Shown here: positions 35,512 through 46,907 of the stretch, piece after piece
Position numbering within the stretch: position 1 is the stretch's first letter
How the letters are laid out: each line of letters opens with the position of its first letter
Origin: Cristatella mucedo
Lineage: Eukaryota; Bryozoa; Phylactolaemata; Cristatellidae
NCBI GenBank assembly: GCA_009760855.2
Contig: WPIO01000001.1
Span: forward strand, 23,756,001 to 23,820,000
Direction: 5' to 3'
DNA length: 64,000 bases
The notes under the pieces: model-generated
Told to the model about the DNA's origin: nothing
The model's database searches: none
Seen by the model: the letters and a program-made list of their open reading frames with translations, nothing else
Translations under genes and position numbers: made by a program

Positions 35512-36049
35512 GAGAGACCCGTCGTGGCTGTGAAGACGTTGCTTCCCGTGCAGATGCAGACCTGTGCATTTTAAGGAAAGTCGGCAAGTCATGTTGCTAA
35601 GAAAAAGCCTCGACAGCACTAATATATCCCCAGCGGTCTTTGATTCTTCGATGCTGCTTCGGTCTATGTAGCTGCCTGCAGCCACTGCCGGATATGATAT
35701 GCTCATTTATCGTAGAATAGCATTATTATGTAACAAAAGCATATGTTTATATATTCAGCCTCACATAGAACTTTACAAATATATCCAACTTGGGTATTTT
35801 TTTTACTATGCCTTTTATTTGCCTTCTTTAGTAACACGGCTAGCGATAGCTCATGTAATCATATCTATGCCCGTAGATATATACTTCTAGTTACTATGGG
35901 AAGGCAGCTATTTCAAATCAATGTCACTTGTGTACAGATCAAGGATCCTGTCCCCCCCAAGCAAAGACCCGCAGCCTGGTCTTCTGCACCGCGAACTTTG
36001 TTTCCCTTAATGTAATGTAAAAGAGTCAAGGGTGTGGGTGGATCTGCAC
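35512..36049 (+). other. HPS1 3' UTR and flank
   Basis: This follows the HPS1 stop. No AATAAA hexamer was found here, so the polyadenylation site is unresolved. No other gene is seen. Confidence 0.45.
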
Positions 36050-37115
36050 ATAAAGATGAATGTGGCTGCAATGCTAGTTTACAAATCCCAGAGGTTTGAC
36101 CGTGTAATGTATCTCCGTCTGTAACTCAACAAAGCCGCAAAGACTATGTGAGTGTTACGCAGGAGAGTTTTGTATAGTGCACTCAAAGCCTAAGCGGCTT
36201 CCGGTACGCATTCGGTAGCCAACAGACTGCGTCTCACACAACAAAGAGAAAGTTGGAAGCATAGTAGAGTCAGGAGAGCAGTTGAGGTAGTGAGTAGCAT
36301 GAAAGCAGGAGATGCTCAGGACGGCTGGAAAAGATGTGCCTTAGTCGGCAGCAGGGGAGTAGATCTCGTTGTGTAAGAATTGTGGAAGCGAGTTCCATAG
36401 TCTCGGACCTGAAGAGCAAAAACTTCTGTCGCCAGCCAACTTTAAGTGGAGGAATGGAACAGCTAGTTTATTGTCCACACAGGACCTGAGGATGCAAAGA
36501 GGCTGAAATTGGTGCAGCAGTTCAGCTAGGTACAAAGGAGCCAAGCCGTGGCGGGCCTTGCGGGTCAGCGTAAGAACTGTATGTGTGTCCTTTGCTGGAA
36601 GAGCTTGGATGGCTGCCGGTTGATCAACGGGTTCAGAGCAAGGTTCTTACGCTGACCCACAAGGCACGCCACGGCTTGACTCCTTCGTACCTAGCTGAGC
36701 TGCTGCACCAGTTTCAGCCTCTTTGCGCCCCATGTCCTGTATGGACAATAAATTAGCTGCTCCATTCCTCCACTTAAAGTTGGCTGGCGACAGAAGTTTT
36801 TGCTCTTCAGGTCCGAGACTGTGGAACTTGCCTCCACAATTCTTACACAACGAGATCTACTCCCCTGCTGCCGACTAAGGCACATCTTTTCCAGCCGTCC
36901 TGAGCATCTCCTGCTTTCATGCTACTCACTACCTCAACTGCTCTCCTGACTCTACTATGCTTCCAACTTTCTCTTTGTTGTGTGAGACGCAGTCTGTTGG
37001 CTACCGAATACGTACCGAAAGCCGCTTAGGCTGTGAGTGCGCTATACAAAACTCTCCTGCGTAACACTCACATAGTCTTTGCGGCTTTGTTGAGCTACAG
37101 ACGGAGATAAATACG
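36050..37115 (+). mobile_element. LINE family 2 copy split by a younger copy of the same family
   Basis: The plus-strand copy starts 36050-36105 (MNVAAMLVYKSQRFDR) and resumes near 36586 (GAGCTTGGATGGCTGCCGG) through the 3' UTR to 37108 (ACAGACGGAGATAA). Between them lies a minus-strand, 5'-truncated copy (about 36107-36585). A short GTGT at both edges of the insertion may be the target duplication. Joined, the flanks read as the uninterrupted family 2 sequence seen at 10670-10710. Confidence 0.85.
36111..36577 (-). mobile_element. LINE family 2, inserted minus-strand copy (left arm of inverted repeat)
   Basis: On the minus strand this runs from GTTCTTACGCTGACCCGC through FLHLKLAGDRSFCSSGPRLW and NSLPQFLHNEIYSPAAD to the 3' UTR ending ACAGACGGAGATAC. 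It is the reverse complement of 36643-37108, with few differences, giving arms of about 466 bp and a 65-bp loop. Confidence 0.88.
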
Positions 37116-37317
37116 TACACAATATTCATGGCTGCAGCTCTGTTTGTTGCACTGTTTGCCTCTGTCTGCTGAGTTTGTTTTAGCATTTAAGTTCTTGTAC
37201 GTGTCCTGTGCATGTTTAAAGGCACTTGATATATATTTAAGGGAAGCACGTCAATGTGGATAGTGAGAAAATGGCTTACATCAGCACGTATAAGGACATA
37301 GAGGACACTTCAAGTGA

Positions 37318-37505
37318 AATGTTTGGTGGGTCAATGTGAACTGTTCCTTATTTGCTGATGCATGCTAACGCTATGCTTGTGATCACAACTCCTCAACTGA
37401 CATGCTTCCTTTGCAGCACTTGCAAAGTGCATAGAAAGAGATTTGGCTCTGTTAGGATGCTATAAAAATGCCTTATTTGTTTTAATTATTATTTTATTAT
37501 TGGGG
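37318..37505 (+). mobile_element. L2-type LINE family 1, short tail copy
   Basis: It begins TTTGGTGGGTCAATGTGAAC, runs through a diverged 3' UTR, and ends CAAAGTGCATAGAAAGAG and (ATT)n. Confidence 0.8.
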
Positions 37506-38761
37506 CTGTTGGGAAACACCGAGAAAAGGGCCGGATCTTGCCCAGAACAAAATTGAATGTATCAGCATGAAATGGATATTCGTGGTCATAGTGGTTTGAT
37601 ATTTCAATCACATTATGCTTTAAATAAGTACAAGATCAATATCCTTTCGATAGTCCAAGTGATGAAGTGCCTGTCCGGACTTTAGAAGACATTAGTTTGA
37701 CTCTCTCGTGAGGGTTCCATCAACTTTTCATAGTCCAATGAAGTGCTTGTGCACTCCTTTATATGGAACTTTCGTGCACAATGCAGACCGAATCTTTCGA
37801 TACTAAAGAGCCTATTTATCCCGGTCAAACTGACCACTTAGCCACAATGTCGATACACAACGAGCCTAGTCAACTTTTGTGCTAAACTGCTGATTTGTAA
37901 CTCGGCATTGTACTACCTAGCTCTATTTAGCTGTACAGCCTCAGCTCCTAGATTATCATTGGCTAGATTATCATTTGCTTATCTGCTTGCTGCTTGAAGC
38001 ACACAAGTATGTGTCATCCTGAGCATGCGAAAATGCACTGGAGGTTAGCCACATCCTGCAATCTGGAGGCTAGTCTCATGCTGCAGTGGTTCTCACGTGA
38101 CGAGCAGCTGGGGATGGCACTGCAGGCACGTAGAGGCTCCTTCTTATGCTCCAGCGTCGTGTGCTCGTCAACTCTTCAACTCGGCAGCTTTATATCCGGC
38201 TGCAAAGCTCATTGCAACTCGAAAGCGACCTCAAGGGCCCCCCTGCGTTTTTTCCTGCCACCGTGGGTGGGCACGAAATACCATTAGCTGAAAGTGATTA
38301 TCGTGTCGAGAGTAATTGTTTATTGAGCCAGCACTTGTGCTCCTATCAGTGAAATTGGCTATTTTTTGTGAGAACTCGGGAGGTTGTTGAGCAGCACGTG
38401 CTGCATGTACAACACGCCTGATGCAAGCTGAAAGACTCGAGTGAGCTGACCGTGCGACTGAACACTGGGACTTTGCTGCATAGGTTGCATTAAGCGCTTG
38501 CAGACACCTGCCAGGGTTTCCTTCGGATATCTCATCTGCCGAATGCGATCTCTGCTTGGACTGGCCGCCACTTGGACTGAGTGTGAGGGACATAGCGCCC
38601 TGTACCGAGTGGCGTTCTATGCATACCTAGCTATCTTCACCTACATCTTTGCTTGGTCATCGTCTACCAAAGGTGACACTCCAGGATCAAGGAGTGAGAA
38701 GAAAAATATGAGAGAGAAAGAGAGAGTAAGAAGAAAGAGGAGAGGGAGTGGGAATGTAATG
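37506..38761. other. Unassigned stretch
   Basis: No known gene or repeat is recognised. Frames of up to 120 codons (38231-38593 minus, 38498-38836 plus) show no known domain. Confidence 0.4.
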
Positions 38762-39086
38762 TGTAATGTATCTCCGTCTGTAACTCCACAAAGTCATAAA
38801 GATCATGTGAGTGTTACGCAGGAGAGTTTTGTGTAGCGCACTCACAGCCTAAGCGGCTTTCGGTACGCATTCGGTAGCCAACAGGCTGCGTCTCACGCAA
38901 CAAAGAGAAAGTTGGAAGCATAGTAGAGTCAGGAGAGCAGTTGAGGTAGTGAGTAGCATGAAAGCAGGAGATGCTCGGGACGGCTAGAAAGGATGTGCCT
39001 TAGTCGGCAGCAGAGGAGTAGATCTCGTTGTGTAAGATTTGTGGAGGCGAGTTCCATAGTCTCGGACCTGCAGAGCTAAAGCTTCT
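38762..39086 (-). mobile_element. LINE family 2, 3' end
   Basis: On the minus strand it runs from AGAAGCTTTAGCTCTGCAGG to the 3' UTR (CCGCTTAGGCTGTGAGTGCG) and ACAGACGGAGATAC. It closely resembles the copy at 36111-36577, so it is fairly young. The 5' truncation lies exactly at the TTTAGGG tract. Confidence 0.88.
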
Positions 39087-39165
39087 GGTTTAGGGTTTAG
39101 GGTTTTAGAGTCTAGGGTTTTTAAGGTTTAGGGTTTTTTGGATTTAGAGTTTAGGGTTTAGGGTA
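39087..39165 (+). repeat. Telomere-like TTTAGGG tract
   Basis: GGTTTAGGGTTTAGGG and degenerate TTTAGGG/TTTTAGGG units fill about 75 bp between two minus-strand LINE fragments that are both truncated at its edges. Confidence 0.85.
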
Positions 39166-39421
39166 TATGGTTAGTGTCCGCATGCACAGTGTCAGCACGA
39201 ATAAGCACACAAAGGACGAATCACGTGGACCCACTAAATGCTGCGATAGATGCGTTTTCAATTTCTTTTCAAATGTGGTCTAGTCAATCAATGTCGGGAC
39301 GAAAGTCGGAAGTGAGTTCCACGCTTTGGGAGCATACGAAATAAAGGCAGGGTCTCCGAAGGATTTGTGGTTCGTACGAGGTAAACGATTAGACTCGGAA
39401 AAGCAAGTGGTACGATACCGG
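39166..39421 (-). mobile_element. L2-type LINE family 1 fragment without tail
   Basis: On the minus strand it has the last coding codons and 3' UTR (GGGTCCACGTGATTCGTCC, GTGCTGACACTGTGCATGC). It lacks the hairpin tail, which would lie where the TTTAGGG tract begins. Confidence 0.82.
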
Positions 39422-41445
39422 CACATATATATAGAGACTTACGAGAAAAGAGCTATTTTGTCAAAATAAGTCAGATGAAGAACGGTTAGCAACCAAGTAT
39501 ACTTTTCTGTTTCTCTTTGCTTTCTGCATCCGACTTATCGAGAAAAGTAAATATGCATTTTTGTGCAAAGGGCAGCCTTTGATATGCTTACACGGTTAAC
39601 AGGTTTGCAGACTACATAAGCTGCCAGTATAATGGTTCATTTTCGTTGCTTTTAGCTCTTACGGAAGTAGCTGTAGATCTCCCAGCACAAAAGGTAAACG
39701 CCGATGAGTTATTAATAGTACCGAGCCAAACGGTGGTAACTTAATTACCTACCGCTGCACCATTACCGTTACAGTTCGTTTAGACAGGACCAGAGACGAT
39801 GCTCGAGGCAATCGCTTAAGCCATTTAGCAAAATGCTTCGGTAGGCAGTGCTAGGCAAGAAACGTCCTGAAGGCCAAATTGAACCGTGCTCGCTGGCCTG
39901 AGGTCGTTCCAGATTGCTTATCTGTTCTGAGTCTTTGATAGCGAAACCATCGGGGCAAGCCGTCCTGGATCGCCTCTGTTCATAGTCAACGTATTAAGAA
40001 CTATGAGTTCTGCTTGGTAGTAAAGGAAATATGTACATAATGCTGCCGGTGCTCCTGCCCTCCTGTGTGCAGTTTATGACCACTTAAATGCTGACGTGTG
40101 TTGTCGAGAGCTGGCCGAGTGCAGGCCACGGCAGCTGAACCTGATCTGGCATCAATAGGCTTGAGTTGGTGCAAGACATCTTGAAGGCTGGCACAGCCGA
40201 CCTTACTAGATCGCTAGCGAACATTAATCCAAGCTGTGAAAAGATAGGGTACACTTCTGCTCATCCTTTTTTCGACAGAATCTAAACTCAGAAAGAGTTT
40301 TGCTAGTAAAATACACATTCTTCACATTGCTTTGCTTCTTAAATGGGGATGAGGATTGGTGATTGTGACTAAGACGATGGCATTCTTGTTTTACATCTCT
40401 AGATGGTCTGCGACAGTGTTTTAAAAGAAGGGGCTGTCACAGGCAATCCAGACTTTGGTGTATTAGGACCAGTCAATGCCCCCGAAACTTGTCTGGTGGA
40501 ATCTGGTGAAGTTACTCTGAAGTGCTTCTCAGAGCCCGTTAGTAAAAAAAAAAAAAAAAAGTTTGATTTACTATCAAAACTTCAGCAGTTCTACATCTAA
40601 TAAACAGTAAAGGGCAGCTAAAATATCAAAAGAAATGAGCATCGGTAGCATTGTACACGCATGACTATCCTTTGCATGCATGTCGCTGCATGTGAAGTTT
40701 CAATCCAGCGCCGACAGTCAAGAGGATACAGGCAGATAAAGAACAGCCAATAAGGAATAAAAATGTGCTTGTGCATTTATGTCATGAAGTGGGGCAGTGC
40801 AATACTGGTACAGGGTCCTCACAGTGCAAATCCTTGCATTAATTAAATACCACCTACATGTTGATGGTCAGAAGTATGGTGGTATGGAGAGCAGAGTCAA
40901 ATTAGCCAGCTGATGGAAGAGAAGCTTGATGGGATGCCATGGAGTTCCAATACAATAGTCTGGGTAGCTTTAAGTAGGATTTTGTGCCTGGCAGATTAGA
41001 GCTGCCAAGCTTAGCATTGGGCCGATGTGTTTAAGAGAATTGAGGTTCTTAGTCTGGATTCTTCACACCTCGGATCTAGTCTTTCTCTTCTCCACTCCAC
41101 ACGTTCTTTTCTGCTTCCTTTCTCTTCTCTCACTCACTCCCCTTCTCTGAAAATCTTCATTCCTGCCTCGTTTTCTGCCAATTAGGTCAGCTCTTATGTA
41201 ACATGCAGAAAGATCGGCTTTTTAGGCAAACTATGAAGTGGTGGAGTAGTTCATTGATGTCCGTGCTTTGCCTCACGACTGCATTTTCGTGCCACATATC
41301 CTAGCTTCGGTGAAAGGGCCGGTTGGGTGCATGCTGTCTGGGTGGGAATGCCTGCCGGAGCAACTATCGGAAAGAATCAACCACCTATCAACTACCGAGA
41401 ATTCTTTCTTTAATCCGCCCCTCCCCAGAAACAAGGTAGCCCCGG
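39422..41445. other. Unassigned stretch
   Basis: No known gene or repeat was recognised. An A17 run lies at 40544-40560. A 65-codon frame at 40403-40600 shows no known domain. Confidence 0.4.
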
Positions 41446-41964
41446 TAGGGCCGGTGCACGACATTTAGCGCTCTAGGCGAGATCAGATATATGGAGCCCC
41501 CTTCTCACTCATCCCATCCCCCTTCTGCCCATCATAAAATAAAAACCTTATTAATTTGCAAGCTGTAAAAAATGTATTATCATAAAGATTCACAGACATA
41601 CATATATAAAATGTGTGGATGCATTTAAACATTAAATGTTATAAATTGAAGCTCAAAACTCGGCTTTCCTTGCTTTTTTCTTAAAAACTCGCAGACCATT
41701 TCTTTAATATCGAGAGAAGATGCTAAATCTGATTCAATAGAAATTGTTGCCAACCCAGCCAGTCTTTCTCGTCACATTGTTGAAAGACGATAATTTTGTA
41801 TTAGTTTAAAATTTTTGAAAATCTTCTTTCTCCAACGGCCACTGAAATTGACAAGGTCAGCGAAATGTTGAGTGCCACCAAAGGATTGGGAGAATTGTTC
41901 ATGAATGTATGCTGCAATAGAAATTAAAAGACTTCTTGGGGATCCATAGTTTGGGAAAGCATCC

Positions 41965-43335
41965 TGGCAATGGCTTGCAGCTCACCACATAGTTGTTATA
42001 CTCTCCCTCTTGCTGATGTGATTGCCAAGCACAATCTGGGCTTTCATTTCTATGCGGATGACAGTTGTACCTTTGCTTTGCTCCCTCCCAGCCTTCGAGT
42101 AACTCCAATTCTCTCAACTCCCTTGCTGCATGTATCGATGACATTCGCACACGGATGGCAGCAAATTTTCTTAAACCAAACGACGATAAAACTAACTTAT
42201 TAGTTATGGGTAAACCCAGTGTGATTCAGAAATTGGAAAGGTTGACGCTCAAAATCGGCTGTGCCAGCATATCTCCTGCTGAATCAGCTCGAAATCTTGG
42301 TGTCATGTTCCACAGTGACCTGTCGTTAGACGACCACATCAGCTCCACAATCAAGTCTGCCTACTTTCAGCTACATAACATTGCTGAAATTCGGGCTTGT
42401 TTAGATAAGGATATTGGTGAGCCGTAATGGCTCACTAGGTAAGGTGGTCGCTTTTCACGACCTCGGCGCCGAGGTCGTGGGTTCGAATCCTGCAGTGGGC
42501 GATCCTTTATCGCTACTGCAAGCAGTGGTGATAGCCGTGAAGGCTCTTCTGTCGCTATACAAAAAGAGGCTGTTAAATCAGCTAGTATTTATTTATTTAT
42601 ATCAGGTCTAAATTGGTCCATGCATTTGTGACATCCCGTCTTGACTTCTGTAACTCACTGCTTGCCGGCTTACCGGCATGTGCAATCAGGTGCTTACAAC
42701 TGGTGCAAAACTCCACAGCTAGGCTTGTCTGTCGTGAGTGTCGCAGTCGCCGCACCACACCACTTCTTGCTGACCTGCACTGGCTACCAATCAAGCAACG
42801 GATCGACTTCAAAGTTTTGTCGCTCATTTATAGGTCACTTCATTCTTTGGCTCCAGCCTATCTCTCAGATCTACTCCCCCACCAGGCCAAGCATCGTACC
42901 ACTTGCTTTTCGGAATCCAACAGTTTACCAATACCTCGTACAAACCTCAAATCCTTTGGAGACCATGCATTTAGTTCGTATGCTCCCAAAGCCTGGAACT
43001 CCCTCCGACTTGCGTCAGAACATCCCCTGACTTGACCATATTTAAAAGAACTTAAAAGCACCTTTTTATGACAGCATTTTGTGGGTCCCTGTGATTGTCC
43101 TTCGTGTGCTTATGCATGCTGACACTGTGCATGCTGCCATTAACCACACTTGCATGCTGACCCTGTGCATGTCACCCCTAACCATGTTATTCATGTTGTT
43201 TATCAAGCATGATATTACTCACCATTCAATCGCGTTTTCCTTTGCAGCAAATGTAAAGTGCCTGGAAAGAGATTGATTTCTCTGAGGATGTTTCATCAAG
43301 TGCTTTATTATTATTACTATTATTATTATTACTCT
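41965..43335 (+). mobile_element. L2-type LINE family 1, inserted in the hAT element
   Basis: It starts at the reverse-transcriptase end (LADVIAKHNLGFHFYADDS), continues FLKPNDDKTNLLVMGKPS and NLGVMFHSDLSLDDH, is interrupted by a SINE-A, and resumes at 42606 (LVHAFVTSRLDFCNSLLAG, LHWLPIKQRIDFKVL) through the 3' UTR to the tail and (ATT)n. It is 5'-truncated and fairly young. Confidence 0.92.
42415..42602 (+). repeat. SINE-A, full-length copy inside the L2 LINE
   Basis: A tRNA-like head has an A box (TGGCTCACTAGG) and a perfect B box (GGTTCGAATCC). The body has GTGATAGCCGTGAAGGCTC and TTCTGTCGCTATACAAAAAG, and it ends CAGCTAGTATTTATTTATTT. It interrupts the LINE coding frame between GCTTGTTTAGATAAGGAT and TCTAAATTGGTCC. 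Confidence 0.92.
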
Positions 43336-43743
43336 CCATCTAAATTCTTGCTGTCTCCGTGAGTAAGAGACTTCATAGACTTTCACTCACTAAGGATCTC
43401 TTTGGTTTTTTAGGAAACTTGTAGATATCACACAGGAGCTCAAACAATGTGCTGCTTTGTGGAATCTAATTGAACCTTTCTGTTATAGATTCTGCTACCA
43501 CATCTAGAACAGCATAATACAATTTAACTTTATAGCTCTCCGTGGGATCCCGTACAGCCTCATCCTGTGCTTCATGATCAAACAGCCTTTCCCTTTTTCA
43601 GTTGCTGATTTGCTTAAAAATTGTTTCAATCTCCAACTCTTTAGCCATGTGAGTTGCATCCATCAATATTTTATGGCAGATTTCTTCACATTGGAAAATA
43701 CTGATTTACTTGTTGGTGTTTACCAGCCGTTTAACTCCCAGTC

Positions 43744-45192
43744 TCAAATATGTGGATGTCTACTGTAGAACTTTACTGGTGACATTGACCTCAAACAAAA
43801 TGCAAATTGCTTGGTGTTATTGGCCAGCGTTTGTGCTTCAGATCTCGTCTTAGCTCCAGCCAACCCTTTCTGAGTCTTATCTTCAGATATCTCAATCAGA
43901 GCATCACAGACTTTGTTAAGGCTGTATCTCAGTGGTTTCAGAGCATCACTTCTACTTTTCCATCTTATGTCAGTCAGTGGTTCTACCATAAGATCACAGG
44001 CATCATTCGTATAACTTTTGAGGACTCCCCAAAGCCAAGCAGATGCCAAGAAAAATTGGATATTTGCTGCACCAAACCAAAGAAATTCACAGCCTCCAGG
44101 CCACTCTTTGCTGCATCATTTACAACTAAATGTAGTGGGCACTGCAAGGTACATTGACGGCACGTAGATTTATGTTCAGTATCCACTTCTGCACTCCATT
44201 GTCCTTACCTTTCATATTTCTGCCATTGTCCCTCCTATTTCCAACATCCAATCCAATATCTTTGAGCTGCTCAAACAGAACTTCAGTCATAAATGCACCT
44301 GTGGTCTCTTGTAGCAGGATGAAACCGAGAAAATGCTCTCTGATTATCGCTTCAGTTTCACTTAGGTGAACAAGACGAATAATCATAGTCATCTGTTCAG
44401 TGTGGCTGACATCTGGGGAACAGTCAAGGATAGCTGAATAGCATTTGGCAGATTTGGCTGCTTGTGTAATCTGATGCTTCATTGTAGAAGCCCTCAAAAT
44501 TGTCTTAACTCATTCTGTGTGTCTTTGCCCATATAATATGCATAAGTTTATTTGTCAATAACCCTTCACTGGTATTCCATCAGGGGATCAAAGAGGGCTA
44601 GAACATCTACGAATTTTAGAAATTTTGTTCATTAACATGTGCAAAGAGCTTTTCATTTGATCCACTGAATGTTAAATTTTGAGTTCAGGGTACCCATGCT
44701 AATGCAATGAGGCTCTCCAAGACCTGTTTCCAATATTCATGCAGTTGCTTATTTTTCTGTTGAATTGTCTCATCTATTGTCTTGCCTTCTGCTAGCTGCA
44801 TCTGCAGTTCCCTCCAAGCTTGATAACTTACTAGGTGTGGTGGACCTTTTTCATGTGAAGACAAAATTACACAAAATTTTTTTCAAATCTTTGCAGCCAC
44901 CTTCTTGCATAGACGAGATGGTGGCCTTCTGGCTGAATAGCATACAGAAAAGGCAGAATACTACATCTCTCGATATAGAATACATCAACTGCAGACGGCA
45001 CATGTCCCCATTTGCAAGCTTTCTTTTGTAATGGCGCTGAGGAAGTCTTCTGTTGTGTGAATCTTTTGGAAAGTTATGGGCATAAACCTGCTGCGGTCCC
45101 CTTTGCACTAGAAATGCAGTAATGTTGCCAATATTATCAGAGGGCCGTATGGCAGGGTCACTGTAATCCAACTCCGGTTCAACTTGTTGCAA
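43744..45192 (-). pseudogene. hAT transposase remnant (ZMYM1/DUF4371-like)
   Basis: Recognisable blocks are LDCSPDVSHTEQMTMIIRLV, EHFLGFILLQETTGAFMTEV, EQLKDIGLDVGNRRDNGR, NMKGKDNGVQ, VPCSAHYI, DAAKSGLEAVNFFGLVQ, VEPLTDIRWKSRSDALKP and LRYSLNKVCDALIEISED. They lie in several frames. The usual RGQGYDNGANM stretch is damaged. The 3' part of the gene was cut off by the LINE insertion and continues at 41640-41880. Confidence 0.88.
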
Positions 45193-45834
45193 AACTTGAA
45201 ATGTATTGTCATGATTATCACTTATCCCTGCCTGGCTTTTGTCTTTAGTTGAAAGAGTGACTGCGGTTTCTTCATCTTGCTCATCGAGACATTTTTCCCT
45301 TCAATATTTTTCGTCTTTGGCGCGTCTGGCAGTTCAGTAGAGGATTCTTGCTTTCTTTGGTATTTTAGAATAGAGCTCTTTTCTTTAGCTTAATCATTGG
45401 CCTTTTCAGTTTACTCATTGGCCTTTTCTCGTACTGTTTTGAGCCCCTGGCGGTTTCTTATATTCCATATCTCGGTAAAAGTTAATAATATTTACAGTTT
45501 TGTAATGCTCTTGTACAGTACCACTGGGAGTACAATGACTGACAACCAATGATTATTATCATTGGCATACACCAACCTCCGGCCAGGAGCGAGAGGCTAC
45601 TGCTGGTCGTCCAGACATCAGCTGCAGACCGAAGCTATAAACCGGTTTTGACCCAATTAATTGCAGTACTGCTCACCTCGGCCGGGCCAGCAGCCTGATT
45701 GAACCGGCTGCCCTGGATGACCGCTGCCTGTCTGCTGTGCAGATAATTAGGCTGCACAGAAGCAAAACACGAACCCAGCAGCCAACAGCACAAGCAAGCA
45801 GCAGAGACTCGGGGTTCTTGAACCTCATCAGGAA

Positions 45835-45996
45835 CATACTGGCTGATTCAACAGCTTCTTTTATATATCGACAGAAGAGCCTTTACGGCTATCACCACCA
45901 CTTGCAGTGGTGCCCACCAAAGGATTCGAAACCACAACCTCGGGACCGAGGTCGTGAAAAGCAGCCATCTTACCTAGTAAGCCATCACGGCTCACC
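45835..45996 (-). repeat. SINE-A copy
   Basis: On the minus strand it has GATGGCTTACTAGGTAAGAT, the B-box-like GGTTTCGAATCC, GTGATAGCCGTAAAGGCTC and TTCTGTCGATATATAAAAG. Confidence 0.88.
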
Positions 45997-46751
45997 ATGG
46001 ACTGAGAGGGGCCCTACTGCAGGCACGTTTATATGGGCCTGAGTTACATAATCTTCAGCAAAAGACCTTTGACTCTCAACTCACCTTTGGAGCTTGCCTG
46101 AATCGAGTCTGATAGGCTCCAGACTACAGGTCGTGCCTTCAAGGATCACAACAAACTGGAGATTTTGATTCTACGTTTCCGTTGCGCCCTTTGAGGACTA
46201 CAGCACCTGGAGGCCTTTGCTAATTGACTCGTCTTTAAAGCTAGGAATTGACTCTCTATGACTGGGTTGAGTATCTCTAGTGGCTCTTGGGGATAGGAAA
46301 CCAACAGAGGATTCTACCTTTGGTTTTAGCCTCCTACTAGATAGGTGACTCCGTGGGGCACTGCATGACAACTACACATCCCTCCAGCCACTCCTAATGT
46401 TGCTAGGTACTCATACGAGAGGGCAGAGTACTGTGGCCAAATCCGGGCACTGCGGGCTTCAGCTGCACTGCCTAGCTCTTTTACTGCCAGTTGCAGCCAT
46501 TTTGTCTAATTCGCCATATGAACGAGGTCATCGGCCTGCCCATAAAACCCCCAGCACTCACCTCAACTGCAAACATTTTGCCCCACTACCCCTTGCTTCT
46601 TTCTGCACTGTTCGGATCATCCTCCATAGAGGCTTTCTGTGATATTCATTCAAAATGCTGCAAAAAAGTTTTGACAAGGAAAGTGGTTTGGTGTTAATTT
46701 TTTAAACCTCACCAAAAATAGCTTACTTTTAGTTTTCCATTTTTTTCTGAT

Positions 46752-46840
46752 AATAAGAGTAATACATTTGATAAAGCACCCTCAGAGAACTCAATCTTTC
46801 TAGGTACTTTACAATTTCTGCAAAGGGAGCGCATCGAATA
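46752..46840 (-). mobile_element. L2-type LINE family 1 tail
   Basis: On the minus strand: TTTGCAGAAATTGTAAAG, TACCTAGAAAGATTGAG, TCTCTGAGGGTGCTTTATC. Only the 3' tail is present, close to the end of the hAT element. Confidence 0.8.
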
Positions 46841-46907
46841 TCTGGCGCCTCCTTAGCCCAGCCTCCTAGGCGATTGCCTAGTTTGCTTAGCAGAATCGCC
46901 TGCCCTG

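Larger units (their letters stand above)
41446..46907 (-). mobile_element. hAT transposon (ZMYM/TTF-type transposase), broken by nested insertions
   Basis: The ends are approximate: TAGGGCCGGTGCACG (41446) and, on the minus strand, CAGGGCAGGCGATTC (46907) resemble each other and the CAGGGGCGG-type ends of this group. No target duplication is clear. On the minus strand the order is an N-terminal TTF-like part (45192-44851: VQRGPQQVYAHNFPKDSHNR, FCLFCMLFSQ), the DDE core (44497-43744) and the C-terminal dimerisation part (about 41880-41640: RRFSKIFKLIQNYRLSTM, RLAGLATISIESDLASSL). Inside it sit an L2 LINE with its own SINE (41965-43335), a SINE-A (45835-45996) and an L2 tail (46752-46840). Confidence 0.8.

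Noticed and set aside
42415-42490. Possible tRNA gene with good A and B boxes
   Set aside because: There is no proper cloverleaf end, and the sequence continues into a repeated SINE body found in four other places.
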